Shown one piece after another: positions 6,432-15,623 of a stretch of DNA of 64,000 bases. The DNA comes from CAZZKF01 sp964654995. GTDB lineage: Bacteria > Pseudomonadota > Alphaproteobacteria > CAZZKF01. The first letter of the stretch is position 1. Every line of letters begins with the position of its first letter. The stretch covers positions 1 to 64,000 of the forward strand of contig CAZZKF010000003.1 in NCBI GenBank assembly GCA_964654995.1, written 5' to 3'. The translations under genes were made by a program, and so were the position numbers. The notes under the pieces are model-generated. The model was not told the origin of the DNA. It was given only the letters and a program-made list of their open reading frames with translations, and did not search any database.

Positions 6432-8249
6432 TTATGCCGGCGCCGCGTCCTCGACGATCAGGCGCACCCGTGCGCGGCCCTGCCAGTCGTCCGATTCCAG
6501 ATGCCCGGCGACATGCAGCCGCGCCCCCCCCGGGGCCAGCAGCGCCGCCCCCAGCGGCCCCGACGCGGCACGAAAGGCGATGGCCGGCAGCCGCCCGCCG
6601 TCGGCCCCGGCAAGCAGGCAGCGGACATGATCGGCGCCGACGACCTCGGCCCGCACGATGCGGGCGCCGGGCACGGCAAAGCGGGGGCGCGGATTGCCGG
6701 CTCCGAACGGCCCGGCGTGGGCGATCAGCGCCACCAGATCAGGGGTCGCGCCGCGCACCGACAGCGCCGCATCGATGGCCAGAGGCGGCGCATCGCCGAC
6801 CGCCGCGACCGCCGGCGCCAACCGCTCGTGGAAAAAGGCATAGAGGGCATCGAGCTTGTCGGCTTCGACCGTCAGGCCGGCAGCCATGGCATGGCCGCCG
6901 CCGGCCACCAGCAGCCCGCTTTGGCGCGCCGCGATCACCGCAGCGCCGAGATCGACGCCCCTGATCGAACGGCCCGAGCCCTTGCCGATTCCGTCTTCGA
7001 CGGCAATCACGAAGACCGGCCGGTGAAAGCGGTCCTTTAGCCGGCTGGCAACGATGCCGATGACGCCCGGATGCCAGCCCTCGCCCCAGACCAGGATCAG
7101 GGGCGGCTTGTCCGCCGCCGCCTCGATCAGGGCGGCGGCGCGGGATTCGGCCTCGGCCAGGACCTCGGCCTCGATGGCGCGGCGCTCGTGGTTGAGGGCA
7201 TCGAGCTCGGCGGCGATGGTCGCGGCCTCCGCCTCATCCGCGGTGGCCAGCAGGCGGGCACCGAGATCGGCGCGCCCGACCCGGCCGCCGGCGTTGATCC
7301 GCGGGCCGAGCAAATAGCCGGCGTGATAGGCGGTGGGTGCGGCGTCGATCCGCGCCACCTCGGCCAGTGCGGCAAGCCCGATGTTGCGGCGCCCGGCCAT
7401 GATTTTCAGCCCCTGCGCCACCAGCGCCCGGTTGAGCCCGACAAGCGGCACCACGTCGCAGACGGTGCCCAAAGCCACGAGATCGAGCCAGCCGAGAAGA
7501 TCGGGCTCATCGCGCCCGGCGGCGCGGTACCATCCCGATTCGCGCAAGGCCCGGTTGACGCCGACGACGAACAGGAAGGCGATGCCCACGGCCGCCACCT
7601 CGCCAAAGCCCGCGTCTTCGTCCAGCCGGTTGGGATTGACCACGGCCAGCGCCGGCGGCAGTGCCGCTTCCGCCTCGTGATGATCGAGCACGATGACATC
7701 GAGACCGGCCGCGGCGGCCGCGCCCAAGGCCTCGTGCGCGACGGTGCCGCAATCGAGCGTGATGACCAGGCCGACGCTCTCGGCCCGCAATTGCTCGAAG
7801 GCGTCTGCATTGGGGCCATAGCCCTCGCGCAGCCGGTCCGGGATGTAGAGCCGGGTGGGCACGCCGAGGGCGCGGAAAAACCGCAGCAAGAGCGCCGACG
7901 AGGTCGCCCCGTCGACATCGTAGTCGCCGAACACACCGATGGTCTCGCCGCGGCGCACGGCGCGAAGCGTGCGCGCCACCGCCTTGTCCATGTCGCGAAA
8001 CGTCGATGGATCGGGCAGCGTGTCGCGGACCAGCGGATTGAGGAAGGCGGCAGCCCCGTCAACATCAACGCCGCGGGCGGCCAGCACCCGGCCGAGGACC
8101 TCGGGCAGGCCGAGTTTCTGGGCGATCGCCAGCGCCTGGCGAGGATCGCCACCGCGGGCCCGCCAGGCCCGCCCGGTCGATGAGCGCGCAACATCGAGAA
8201 ACGGGGCTTCACCGGCGTCCGGGGGTGCAACGGGAACGGCGGGCTCCAT
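6432..8249 (-). CDS. recJ: Single-stranded-DNA-specific exonuclease RecJ
   Basis: 605 residues, normal RecJ length. The DHH-family motifs are in order: FGDYDVDGATS (107-117), LDCGT (165-169) and LDHHEAEA (188-195). The DHHA1 motif GGGHAMAAG is near residue 440, and a C-terminal OB-like domain follows. RecJ degrades single-stranded DNA 5' to 3' and works with RecF-pathway repair and mismatch repair; its partner gene recO is also in this window, at 54613-55380. The gene lies 17 bp after glpX on the same strand and is likely in the hom-glpX-recJ transcription unit, followed by tRNA-Glu. Confidence 0.96.
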   Translation of the reverse strand: MEPAVPVAPPDAGEAPFLDVARSSTGRAWRARGGDPRQALAIAQKLGLPEVLGRVLAARGVDVDGAAAFLNPLVRDTLPDPSTFRDMDKAVARTLRAVRRGETIGVFGDYDVDGATSSALLLRFFRALGVPTRLYIPDRLREGYGPNADAFEQLRAESVGLVITLDCGTVAHEALGAAAAAGLDVIVLDHHEAEAALPPALAVVNPNRLDEDAGFGEVAAVGIAFLFVVGVNRALRESGWYRAAGRDEPDLLGWLDLVALGTVCDVVPLVGLNRALVAQGLKIMAGRRNIGLAALAEVARIDAAPTAYHAGYLLGPRINAGGRVGRADLGARLLATADEAEAATIAAELDALNHERRAIEAEVLAEAESRAAALIEAAADKPPLILVWGEGWHPGVIGIVASRLKDRFHRPVFVIAVEDGIGKGSGRSIRGVDLGAAVIAARQSGLLVAGGGHAMAAGLTVEADKLDALYAFFHERLAPAVAAVGDAPPLAIDAALSVRGATPDLVALIAHAGPFGAGNPRPRFAVPGARIVRAEVVGADHVRCLLAGADGGRLPAIAFRAASGPLGAALLAPGGARLHVAGHLESDDWQGRARVRLIVEDAAPA

Positions 8250-8266
8250 GGCGGCCGGACCCGGCG

Positions 8267-9229
8267 CTAGCGCCGGCGCCGGTGGTGGGCCCGGATCCAG
8301 CGCACGGTGCCGGATGTGGAACGCATCACCAGGCTGTGGGTGGCATAGCCGTCGGCGTTCGGCTTGACGCCATCGAGCATGCTGCCGTTGGTGACCCCGG
8401 TGGCGGCAAAGATCAGGTCGCCCGAGGCCATGTCATCGAGGGTGTACTTGCGCTCGAAATCGCTGATCCCCCATTTTTCGCCACGGGCTTTCTCTTCCTT
8501 GTTGCGGAACAGCAGCCGGCCCTGCATCTGGCCGCCGATGCAGCGCAGCGCGGCCGCCGCCAGCACCCCTTCGGGCGCACCGCCGGCGCCCATGTAGATG
8601 TCGATGCCGGTGGCCGGGTCGGTGGTGGCAATCACCCCGGCGATGTCGCCGTCGGGGATCAGCATCACCCGGGCGCCGATGTCGCGGATTTCCCGGATCA
8701 TCTCGGCATGGCGGGGGCGGTCGAGAATGCAGGCAACGATTTCGCTGACCGGCACCCCCTTGGCCTTGGCCAAGGCGGTCACATTGTCGCCCGGCGAGCG
8801 GTCGAGATCGACGATGCCCGGTTCATAGCCGGGGCCGATGGCGATTTTCGACATGTAGACATCGGGGGCGTTCAACAGCCCGCCTTCCTCGGCGAGCGCG
8901 ATGACGGCCAATGCGTTCGGCATCGCTTTCGCCGTAATCGTCGTGCCTTCGAGCGGATCGAGCGCAATATCCACCTTGGCGCCCTCGCCGGTGCCGACCT
9001 TTTCACCGATATAGAGCATCGGGGCCGCATCCCGCTCGCCCTCGCCGATCACCACCGTGCCGTCGATATCGATGGCGTTGAGCGCGCGCCGCATGGCATC
9101 CACGGCGGCCTGATCGGCGGCGATCTCGTCGCCCCGTCCGACCAGTTCGGATGCCGCCACCGCGGCGGCTTCGGTGACCCGCACCACTTCGAGCACGAGT
9201 ACGCGATCCAACGTCGATTGTTCGGCCAT
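8267..9229 (-). CDS. glpX: Class II fructose-1,6-bisphosphatase
   Basis: 320 residues from the ATG at 9229, favoured over the ATG at 9241 because GGGGGCGGTA precedes it. GlpX-type motifs are clear: VIGEGERDAAPMLYIGE, DIALDPLEGTT, and DRPRHAEMIREIR. The enzyme hydrolyses fructose-1,6-bisphosphate to fructose-6-phosphate in gluconeogenesis and, in autotrophs, the Calvin cycle, needing Mn2+ or Mg2+. It lies directly downstream of homoserine dehydrogenase (28 bp) and upstream of recJ on the same strand, an order found in many alphaproteobacteria. Confidence 0.95.
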   Translation of the reverse strand: MAEQSTLDRVLVLEVVRVTEAAAVAASELVGRGDEIAADQAAVDAMRRALNAIDIDGTVVIGEGERDAAPMLYIGEKVGTGEGAKVDIALDPLEGTTITAKAMPNALAVIALAEEGGLLNAPDVYMSKIAIGPGYEPGIVDLDRSPGDNVTALAKAKGVPVSEIVACILDRPRHAEMIREIRDIGARVMLIPDGDIAGVIATTDPATGIDIYMGAGGAPEGVLAAAALRCIGGQMQGRLLFRNKEEKARGEKWGISDFERKYTLDDMASGDLIFAATGVTNGSMLDGVKPNADGYATHSLVMRSTSGTVRWIRAHHRRRR

Positions 9230-9257
9230 TACCGCCCCCATTTACGCACCAGCAGTC

Positions 9258-10550
9258 TTATAAATGTTCTATCCGTATCATAACAGGCGGTTCGGTGACC
9301 GCCTCCAGCTTTTCAATCGCGGCCAGCGCCCGGCGCATCCCCGCCTCTTCGCAGTCGTGGGTGGTGAGCACGACGCTGACCACCTCGCCCGGCGCCCGGC
9401 CGCGCTGAATCAGCGATTCAATCGACAGGTTCTCGTCGCGGAAGACGGCGCTGATATCGGCGATCACGCCGGGCCGGTCGACGACGCTGAGGCGCACGTA
9501 ATAGGGCCCGACATGGCGCTCCATCGGCGAGGCCGGCAGTGTTGCCAGATCGCCGGCCGGCACCGCAAAGGCCGGGGCGACGACGCCGCGGGCGACATCG
9601 AGAATATCGGCGATGACGGCGGACGCGGTCGGGCCGGCGCCGGCGCCGCGCCCTTCGAGCACCACCCGGTCAATCGCCGGGCCCTCGGCGACAACCGCAT
9701 TGAAGGTGCCATCGACATGGGCGAGCGGCGTGTCAAGGCGCACCATGCAGGGGTGCACCCGCTGCTCCAGCCCGTGCTCGGTGAGCCGGGCAATGCCCAG
9801 CAGCTTGATGCGAAAGCCGAGGTCGCGGGCATAGCCGATGTCGACCGCCGAGACATGGCGCACGCCCTGGGTATAGACGCCGGCGAAATCGATGCGGGCG
9901 CCGAACGCCAGGCCGGCAAGAATCGCCAGCTTGTGGGCGGCATCGACACCGTCGATGTCGAAGCTCGGCTCGGCCTCGGCATAGCCCTTGTCCTGGGCCT
10001 CGCGCAGCACCGCGTCGAAGCTGCGCCCGGTGCGCTCCATTTCGGTGAGGATGTAGTTGCAGGTGCCGTTCAAGATGCCGTAGACGCGGGTCAGGCGATT
10101 GGCCGCCAGGCCTTCGCGCAGGACCTTGAGGACCGGGATGCCGCCGGCCACCGCCGCCTCGAAACACAGGGCGGCGCCGGCTTTCTCGGCCGCTTCGGTC
10201 AAAGCCGTGCCATGGTGGGCGATCAGCGCCTTGTTTGCGGTCACCAGCGCCTTGCCGGCGGTGATCGCCGCATCGGCAATATCAAGGGCCACGCCGTCGG
10301 CGCCGCCGATCAGCTCGACCACCACGTCGACCTCGTCGGCCGCCGCCAGATCGACCGCCGAATCGTACCAGCGGGCGCCACTTATATCGATGCCGCGCTC
10401 GCGCGTGCGATCGCGGGCGCTGACCGCCGCCACCTCGAGCGGGCGTCCGCAGCGGCGCGCCAGCACGTCGCGTTCGGCCTCGAGCAGGCGGACCACCTCG
10501 GCGCCCACCGTGCCGAGACCGGCGACCCCGATTCGCAGGCGCGCGCTCAC
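9258..10550 (-). CDS. hom: Homoserine dehydrogenase
   Basis: 430 residues from a GTG at 10550. The N-terminal Rossmann motif IGVAGLGTVGAEVVRLL is followed by the family segment ATANKALI-like VTANKALIAHHG, then the catalytic domain with YGILNGTCNYILTEM, and a C-terminal ACT domain (about 350-425, VVDRPGVIADISAVF). It reduces aspartate semialdehyde to homoserine for Thr and Met; the ACT domain suggests Thr feedback. The start forms a GTGA overlap with the stop of the upstream aminotransferase, so the two are translationally coupled. Confidence 0.96.
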   Translation of the reverse strand: MSARLRIGVAGLGTVGAEVVRLLEAERDVLARRCGRPLEVAAVSARDRTRERGIDISGARWYDSAVDLAAADEVDVVVELIGGADGVALDIADAAITAGKALVTANKALIAHHGTALTEAAEKAGAALCFEAAVAGGIPVLKVLREGLAANRLTRVYGILNGTCNYILTEMERTGRSFDAVLREAQDKGYAEAEPSFDIDGVDAAHKLAILAGLAFGARIDFAGVYTQGVRHVSAVDIGYARDLGFRIKLLGIARLTEHGLEQRVHPCMVRLDTPLAHVDGTFNAVVAEGPAIDRVVLEGRGAGAGPTASAVIADILDVARGVVAPAFAVPAGDLATLPASPMERHVGPYYVRLSVVDRPGVIADISAVFRDENLSIESLIQRGRAPGEVVSVVLTTHDCEEAGMRRALAAIEKLEAVTEPPVMIRIEHL

Positions 10551-11779
10551 CGGACCACGGCTCCCTGGGCCGGCGTATCGCAGGGCTCGGCGGAGATATC
10601 CCGGGCCAGGAACGCCTTGATGTTGCGCACCGCCTGACGGATGCGCTGCTCGTTCTCGACCAGGGCGATGCGCACGTGGTTATCCCCGTATTCGCCGAAG
10701 CCGAGACCCGGCGAGACCGCCACGTCGGCATGCTCGAGCAGCAGCTTCGAAAAGCCGAGCGAGCCCAGCGCCCGGTATTTCTCGGGGATCGGCGCCCAGA
10801 CGAACATGGTGGCCTGCGGCGACGGTACCGGCCAGCCGGCGCGGGCGAGCCCTTCGATCAGCACATCGCGGCGCGAGCGATAGGTGGCGCGCATCTCCTC
10901 GATGCAATCGTCAGGCCCGTTGAGTGCGGCGGCGGCCGCCACCTGGATCGGCGTAAAGGCGCCGTAATCGAGATACGACTTGATGCGCGCCAGCGCCGCC
11001 ACCAGGCGCGCATTGCCGACCGCAAAGCCGATCCGCCAGCCCGGCATGGAGAAGGTCTTCGACATCGAGGTGAACTCGACGGCGATCTCGCGCGCGCCCG
11101 GCACCTGCAGGATGGACGGCGGCGGATCGGTATCGAAATAGATTTCGGCATAGGCGAGGTCCGAGAGGATATAGATGTCGTGGGCGCGGGCGTAAGTCAC
11201 CACCTCGCGGTAGAAATCGAGATCGACAACTTGCGCCGTCGGGTTCGACGGGAAATTGAGAATCAGCGCCGCCGGCGGCGGCACGCAGTGGCGCGCCGCC
11301 TTGTCGAGCGTCACCATGAAATCACGGTCGGGCTGGAGCGGCAGATGGCGGATGGCGGCATCCGCAATGATGAAGCCGAACTGGTGGATGGGATAGCTCG
11401 GGTTGGGCACCAGAATGACGTCGCCGGGCGCGGTCATCGCCTGGGCGAGGTTGGCGAGCCCTTCCTTTGAGCCGAGGGTGACGATGACTTCCGTTTCGGG
11501 ATCGAGCTCGACCCCGAAGCGGCGCGCGTAATAGGCGGCCTGGGCGCGGCGCAGGCCGGGGATGCCGCGCGACGCCGAATAGCGATGGGTGCGCGGGTTC
11601 TGCACCGTCTCGATCAGCTTCTCGACAATATGCCTGGGCGTGCCGAGATTGGGATTGCCCATGCCGAGATCGATGACGTCGCGGCCCTGACCCCGCGCCT
11701 TCGCCATCATCTGGTTGACCTCGGCGAAGACATAGGGCGGGAGGCGCCGGATGCGGTGGAATTCGGTGCGCTCAGCCAT
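10547..11779 (-). CDS. PLP-dependent aminotransferase, AlaC/LL-diaminopimelate aminotransferase type
   Basis: 410 residues, fold type I aminotransferase. The Schiff-base lysine is K241 in TSMSKTFSMPGWRIGF; NFPSNPTAQ carries the conserved Asn, and a C-terminal VRIALVENEQRIRQA holds the carboxylate-binding Arg. This subgroup is often named LL-diaminopimelate aminotransferase, but relatives include the alanine/2-aminobutyrate transaminase AlaC, and the sequence alone does not decide. Coupling to homoserine dehydrogenase (4-bp overlap) favours a role in aspartate-family or branched amino acid synthesis. Confidence 0.88.
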   Translation of the reverse strand: MAERTEFHRIRRLPPYVFAEVNQMMAKARGQGRDVIDLGMGNPNLGTPRHIVEKLIETVQNPRTHRYSASRGIPGLRRAQAAYYARRFGVELDPETEVIVTLGSKEGLANLAQAMTAPGDVILVPNPSYPIHQFGFIIADAAIRHLPLQPDRDFMVTLDKAARHCVPPPAALILNFPSNPTAQVVDLDFYREVVTYARAHDIYILSDLAYAEIYFDTDPPPSILQVPGAREIAVEFTSMSKTFSMPGWRIGFAVGNARLVAALARIKSYLDYGAFTPIQVAAAAALNGPDDCIEEMRATYRSRRDVLIEGLARAGWPVPSPQATMFVWAPIPEKYRALGSLGFSKLLLEHADVAVSPGLGFGEYGDNHVRIALVENEQRIRQAVRNIKAFLARDISAEPCDTPAQGAVVR

Positions 11780-12335
11780 GGTTCGGGGGCACTCCGATGC
11801 CGGCGTCCAGATAGCTGGTGGCGAGCTCGCGGTAATGGCCGCTCGACCAGGCGCGCTCCTTGAGCTCCTCCTCGCTGAGCGTGCGCAGGCACCGCGCCGG
11901 GCGGCCGGCCCACAGCTCGCCGGCAGGCACGCGCTTGCCCGGGGTGACCAGCGAGCCGGCGGCGACCATCGCGCCGCTCTCGATCACCGCCCCGTCCATG
12001 ACTGTGGCCTGCATGCCGATGAACGCCCCGTCCTCGAGCACGCAGCCGTGGAGCAGCGCCTTGTGGCCGATGGTGACATGATCGCCAATGAAGGTTGCGA
12101 ATTTCTCGTGGGTCACATGGACCACCGTGCCGTCCTGAATGTTGGTGCCCTTCCCCACCCGGATCTGATGCACGTCGCCGCGCAGCACGCAGTTGAACCA
12201 GATGCTGGACTCATCGCCGATCTCGACGTCGCCGATCACCCGCGCGCCGGGCGCCAGAAACACCCGCGCGCCGATCCGGGGCCACACCCCCTTGTAGGGC
12301 AGAACGGTTGCGAGGGGAGCGGTATAATCGGTCAT
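11772..12335 (-). CDS. Gamma carbonic anhydrase family protein
   Basis: 187 residues from the ATG at 12335 (MTDYTAPL). The body is a left-handed beta-helix of hexapeptide repeats (VIGDVEIGDESSIWFNCVLRGD, about residues 33-54), followed by VHVTHEKF, VTIGHKALLHGC and a C-terminal amphipathic helix. The spaced His residues are consistent with the zinc site of the YrdA/CaiE gamma-CA family. Many family members have no proven CA activity. It overlaps the aminotransferase start by 8 bp and is the first gene of that operon. Confidence 0.9.
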   Translation of the reverse strand: MTDYTAPLATVLPYKGVWPRIGARVFLAPGARVIGDVEIGDESSIWFNCVLRGDVHQIRVGKGTNIQDGTVVHVTHEKFATFIGDHVTIGHKALLHGCVLEDGAFIGMQATVMDGAVIESGAMVAAGSLVTPGKRVPAGELWAGRPARCLRTLSEEELKERAWSSGHYRELATSYLDAGIGVPPNHG

Positions 12336-12541
12336 GGTGCGGGACGTCCGGGTTTTCCGTATTGCTGGCGGGCCCGATCGGGCCACGGCTGGAAGGATTA
12401 GCAAATTCCTCTTCTGAATGCTTTGAATTTCCGTTAAGACTTCGCCCAAAGCAAGGCCATAGCCGCGCGCGCCGGCACAATAGCCGGGGATCGCGGCGCC
12501 GGCCACAGGGAATGGCGATCTTACAGGATAAGGCCCGAGAA

Positions 12542-13255
12542 ATGGAACTCGAACTCAACCCGGCGCTGGACGTGGACGCGCTGGCCGCCGCCTTTGCACC
12601 CAAGGGACGCATCCACATCGATGATCTGTGGACCGAGCCCTGCGCCGAGCGGATCCTTGCCTGCCTGGAAAACGAAACCCCGTGGCGGCTGGTCTATTAC
12701 GACAACGGCCAGGCGGTGCAGTTGACCGCGGAGCAGATGCAGGCCATGGACCGCAACGCCCAGAACGCGCTGCTGACCAAAATCATGACCCGGGCGAAAA
12801 ACGAGTATCAGTACCTCTATTACACCTACCCGATGCTCACCGCCTATATGGAGGGCTGGGACCCGGACCTGTTTCTGCACCGGGTGTTCGAGTTCATCAA
12901 TTCGCCGCCGATGCTCGACTTCGTGCGCCGGGTCACCGGCTTCGACGACATCATCAAGGCCGACGCCCAGGCGACCATGTACCGCAACAACCAGTTCCTG
13001 CGCTTCCACCGCGACGAATTCGAGGACGAAGGCTGGCGGGTCGCCTATGTGCTGAATTTCACCAAGAACTGGCAGCCGGACTGGGGCGGGTTCCTGCAGT
13101 TCTACGACGACGAAATGAACATCGAGAACGCCTATATTCCGCGCTTCAACGCGCTCAACATGTTCGCGGTGCCGGCCGACCATTCGGTCAGCTACATCAC
13201 GCCGTTCGCCGGCGCGCCGCGCTATTCGATCACCGGCTGGTTCCGCAACAAGTAG
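12542..13255 (+). CDS. 2-oxoglutarate/Fe(II)-dependent oxygenase family protein
   Basis: 237 residues from the ATG at 12542, which has AGGATAAGG 9 bases upstream; an in-frame ATG at 12512 would add ten residues. The double-stranded beta-helix iron site is visible: H156-x-D158 (FHRDEF), distal H214 (VPADHSV) and the 2-oxoglutarate-binding R227 (APRYSITGWF). The arrangement resembles prolyl-hydroxylase-like enzymes acting on proteins or small molecules. The substrate is unknown. It is divergent from the gamma-CA gene and convergent with argC (12 bp apart), so it is probably a single-gene unit. Confidence 0.8.
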   Translation: MELELNPALDVDALAAAFAPKGRIHIDDLWTEPCAERILACLENETPWRLVYYDNGQAVQLTAEQMQAMDRNAQNALLTKIMTRAKNEYQYLYYTYPMLTAYMEGWDPDLFLHRVFEFINSPPMLDFVRRVTGFDDIIKADAQATMYRNNQFLRFHRDEFEDEGWRVAYVLNFTKNWQPDWGGFLQFYDDEMNIENAYIPRFNALNMFAVPADHSVSYITPFAGAPRYSITGWFRNK

Positions 13256-13267
13256 AAACCGCGCCGT

Positions 13268-14392
13268 TCAGGGATAAAGCGGCGAGGCCTCGAGCCCTTC
13301 GGTCTCCGGCAGACCGAGCATGATGTTCATGTTCTGAACCGCCTGGCCGGCGGCGCCCTTGACCAGATTGTCGATCACCGAAAGCACGATGGCGCGGCCC
13401 GGCACACGGTCCTCGAAGACGCTCAAGAGCGCGTGATTGGTGCCCCGTACATGGCGGGTATCGGGGCTTTGCCCGGCGCCCAGCACATGAACGAAGGGCG
13501 CGGAACGGTACTGCCTGGTGAGCGCCGCGCGCAGATCGTCGGCGCTGGCACCCGCGGCCAGGCGGACATAGAGGCTGGCCAGAATGCCGCGGTTCATCGG
13601 CACCAGATGCGGGGTGAAGGTGACGTTTACGTCGCGCTCGGCGGCATTGCCCAAAAGCTGCTCGATCTCCGGCAGATGGCGGTGGCCGGCAAGGCCGTAG
13701 GCGTGAAGCCCCTCGGCCGCTTCCGAGAACAGGCTGGCCTGATTGAGGCCGCGGCCGGCACCGCTGACCCCCGACTTGGCATCGATGACGATGCCGTCCA
13801 GCTCGATGAGCCCTGCCGCCACCAGCGGCGCCAGCGCCAAGAGCGTCGCGGTCGGATAACAGCCCGGGCAGGCGACCAGGCTGGCCTTGGCGATATCGTC
13901 GCGGGCCCATTCGCTGAGCCCGTAGACGGCCGCCTTCTGCAGTTCCGGCGCCTGATGCTCGGCGCCGTACCAGTCGGCATAAACGGCCGGATCGGCGAGC
14001 CGGAAATCGGCCGCCAGATCGATGACCCGGACCTCTTCCGGGATGGCGGCGACGAGATCGCCCGCGCGCTCGATAATCAGTTCGTCGACCAGGCTGTGGC
14101 CGGTGGCGTGGAACAGGCCGCGGACGATTTCCTGGCTGTGGCCGTGGGGCAGCGCGCAAAAGACGAAATCGAGATCGACGCCGGCCCATTCGACCTCGTC
14201 GAGGGCCATCAGGTCGGGGAGCTCCAGCCGGCCCAGGTGCGGAAACACCTCGGCCACCGGCCGGCCGGCATGGCGATCGGCGGTCAGCAGCACCACCTCC
14301 ACCGCCGGGTGGGCGGCGAGCAGGCGAATCAGCTCGGCCCCCGTATAGCCGCTGGCCCCGAGGATCGCGACGCGTTTGCTGCTTCCTGCCAT
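13268..14392 (-). CDS. argC: N-acetyl-gamma-glutamyl-phosphate reductase
   Basis: 374 residues. The NADP-binding start is AILGASGYTGAELIRLL and the active-site cysteine is C178 in ACPGCYPTA; GLSEWARDDI and KSGVSGAGRG are also typical. The enzyme reduces N-acetylglutamyl-phosphate in arginine synthesis. It is longer than the usual ~345-350 because of roughly 25 extra residues (about 93-118) between the FCALPHGHSQE strand and VIDLAADFRL. It lies downstream of rpsI, behind a clear terminator, with its own GGAAAGGAAAAG ribosome-binding site. Confidence 0.95.
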   Translation of the reverse strand: MAGSSKRVAILGASGYTGAELIRLLAAHPAVEVVLLTADRHAGRPVAEVFPHLGRLELPDLMALDEVEWAGVDLDFVFCALPHGHSQEIVRGLFHATGHSLVDELIIERAGDLVAAIPEEVRVIDLAADFRLADPAVYADWYGAEHQAPELQKAAVYGLSEWARDDIAKASLVACPGCYPTATLLALAPLVAAGLIELDGIVIDAKSGVSGAGRGLNQASLFSEAAEGLHAYGLAGHRHLPEIEQLLGNAAERDVNVTFTPHLVPMNRGILASLYVRLAAGASADDLRAALTRQYRSAPFVHVLGAGQSPDTRHVRGTNHALLSVFEDRVPGRAIVLSVIDNLVKGAAGQAVQNMNIMLGLPETEGLEASPLYP

Positions 14393-14424
14393 GTCTTTTC
14401 CTTTCCTGCGGCAACTGCCTTCTT

Positions 14425-14460
14425 AAACCAAAAGCGGGCGCCCTTGCAAAAGGCGCCCGC
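14425..14460 (-). terminator. Intrinsic terminator after rpsI
   Basis: On the minus strand a perfect 9-bp GC stem (GCGGGCGCC with GGCGCCCGC) and a 9-base loop are followed by TTTTGGTTT. It ends the rplM-rpsI transcript before argC. Confidence 0.8.
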
Positions 14461-14494
14461 TCGATGACTGGAATGGATGCGATGTCGTCTTCGA

Positions 14495-14986
14495 TCAGCG
14501 CTTCGAGAACTGGAAGCTGCGGCGCGCCTTGCGCTTGCCGTATTTCTTGCGCTCGACAACGCGGGCGTCGCGGGTCAGGAAACCGCCCTTCTTCAGGGTC
14601 GCGCGCAACTCCGGCTCAAAGAGGCTGAGCGCCTTGCTGATGCCGTGGCGCACGGCGCCGGCCTGGCCCGACAGCCCGCCGCCCTTGACCGTGCACCAGA
14701 CATCGTACTGATCGGTCCGCCCGGTAGCCGAAAAAGGTTGCGCCAGAATCATCCGCAGCACGGGACGGGCGAAATATTCGAGCTGATCGCGGCCGTTGAC
14801 CGTGATCCGGCCGATGCCCGGCTTGAGCCACACCCGCGCCACCGCGTTCTTGCGCTTGCCGGTGGCATAGGCCCGGCCGAGCTCGTCGATCTGGGGCTCC
14901 GGCGTCTCCAGCGTCGCATCCTCTTCGGTGCCGCCGGGCGAAGCGAGGTCCTTGAGGTCCTCGAGACGTTTTGCTTCCTCGGCCAT
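14495..14986 (-). CDS. rpsI: 30S ribosomal protein S9
   Basis: 163 residues from the ATG at 14986. The core starts near residue 38 (GRAYATGKRKNAVARVWLKPG) and ends in the basic tail KKYGKRKARRSFQFSKR, which reaches the ribosomal P site. The first ~37 residues are an acidic extension (EEAKRLEDLKDL-like), common in alphaproteobacterial S9. It follows rplM by 2 bp in the conserved L13-S9 operon. Confidence 0.97.
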   Translation of the reverse strand: MAEEAKRLEDLKDLASPGGTEEDATLETPEPQIDELGRAYATGKRKNAVARVWLKPGIGRITVNGRDQLEYFARPVLRMILAQPFSATGRTDQYDVWCTVKGGGLSGQAGAVRHGISKALSLFEPELRATLKKGGFLTRDARVVERKKYGKRKARRSFQFSKR

Positions 14987-14988
14987 GC

Positions 14989-15453
14989 TCAGGCACTCCT
15001 CGCGTTCTTGGGATTCATCGCGGCGATATCCACGACCTCCGGGTTCTGGGCCGCATGCGGGTGCTCGGGCGAGGCATAGACCCGCAGCTTGGCGAACTGC
15101 CGGCGCCCCAGCGGGCCCTTGGGGATCATCCGCTCGACCGCCTTGAGCACGACGCGCTCGGGGTGCTTGCCGGCGAGAATCTTCTCCGGCGTGGTGCTCT
15201 TGATGCCGCCGGGATAGCCGGTGTGGCGGTAATAGACCTTGTCGGTCAGCTTGTTGCCGGTGAGCCGCACCTTGTCCGCATTGATCACGATGACATGATC
15301 GCCGCAGTCGATATGCGGCGTGTACAGGGGCTTGTGCTTGCCGCGCAAAAAGGTCGCGACGATCGCCGCCAGGCGCCCCAGAACCACGCCCTCGGCATCG
15401 ATCAGCAGCCACTTGCGCTCGATATCGGACGGCTTGGCTGAATAGGTCTTCAT
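14989..15453 (-). CDS. rplM: 50S ribosomal protein L13
   Basis: 154 residues from the ATG at 15453 (MKTYSAKPSDIERKW). An alternative ATG at 15462 lies directly on the AGAGG ribosome-binding site, so the downstream ATG, 9 bases after it, is preferred. Motifs GRLAAIVATFLRGK, HTGYPGGIK and VYASPEHPHAAQNP are those of L13, an early-assembling large-subunit protein. A good promoter lies about 110 bp upstream. Confidence 0.97.
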   Translation of the reverse strand: MKTYSAKPSDIERKWLLIDAEGVVLGRLAAIVATFLRGKHKPLYTPHIDCGDHVIVINADKVRLTGNKLTDKVYYRHTGYPGGIKSTTPEKILAGKHPERVVLKAVERMIPKGPLGRRQFAKLRVYASPEHPHAAQNPEVVDIAAMNPKNARSA

Positions 15454-15560
15454 GTCGGTCATCCTCTGCGCCGGCTGGATGTCCGCCGGCCGGTCCCATC
15501 TGCCGGTTGATGGTGCGGCCGAGCCCTGCGGAGGACCGCGGCCCCGGTGCACCGGCCCCG

Positions 15561-15589
15561 CAATATGGCAGAAGATGCACCCCTGTCAA
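15561..15589 (-). promoter_or_regulatory. Sigma-70-type promoter for rplM-rpsI
   Basis: On the minus strand a perfect TTGACA (15589-15584) is followed after 16-17 bases by CATATT/ATATTG. It is about 110 bp upstream of rplM, between it and the HPF-like gene. Confidence 0.6.
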
Positions 15590-15623
15590 TCAAAAAACCG
15601 CAAGCGAAAACAGGGCGTTAATT

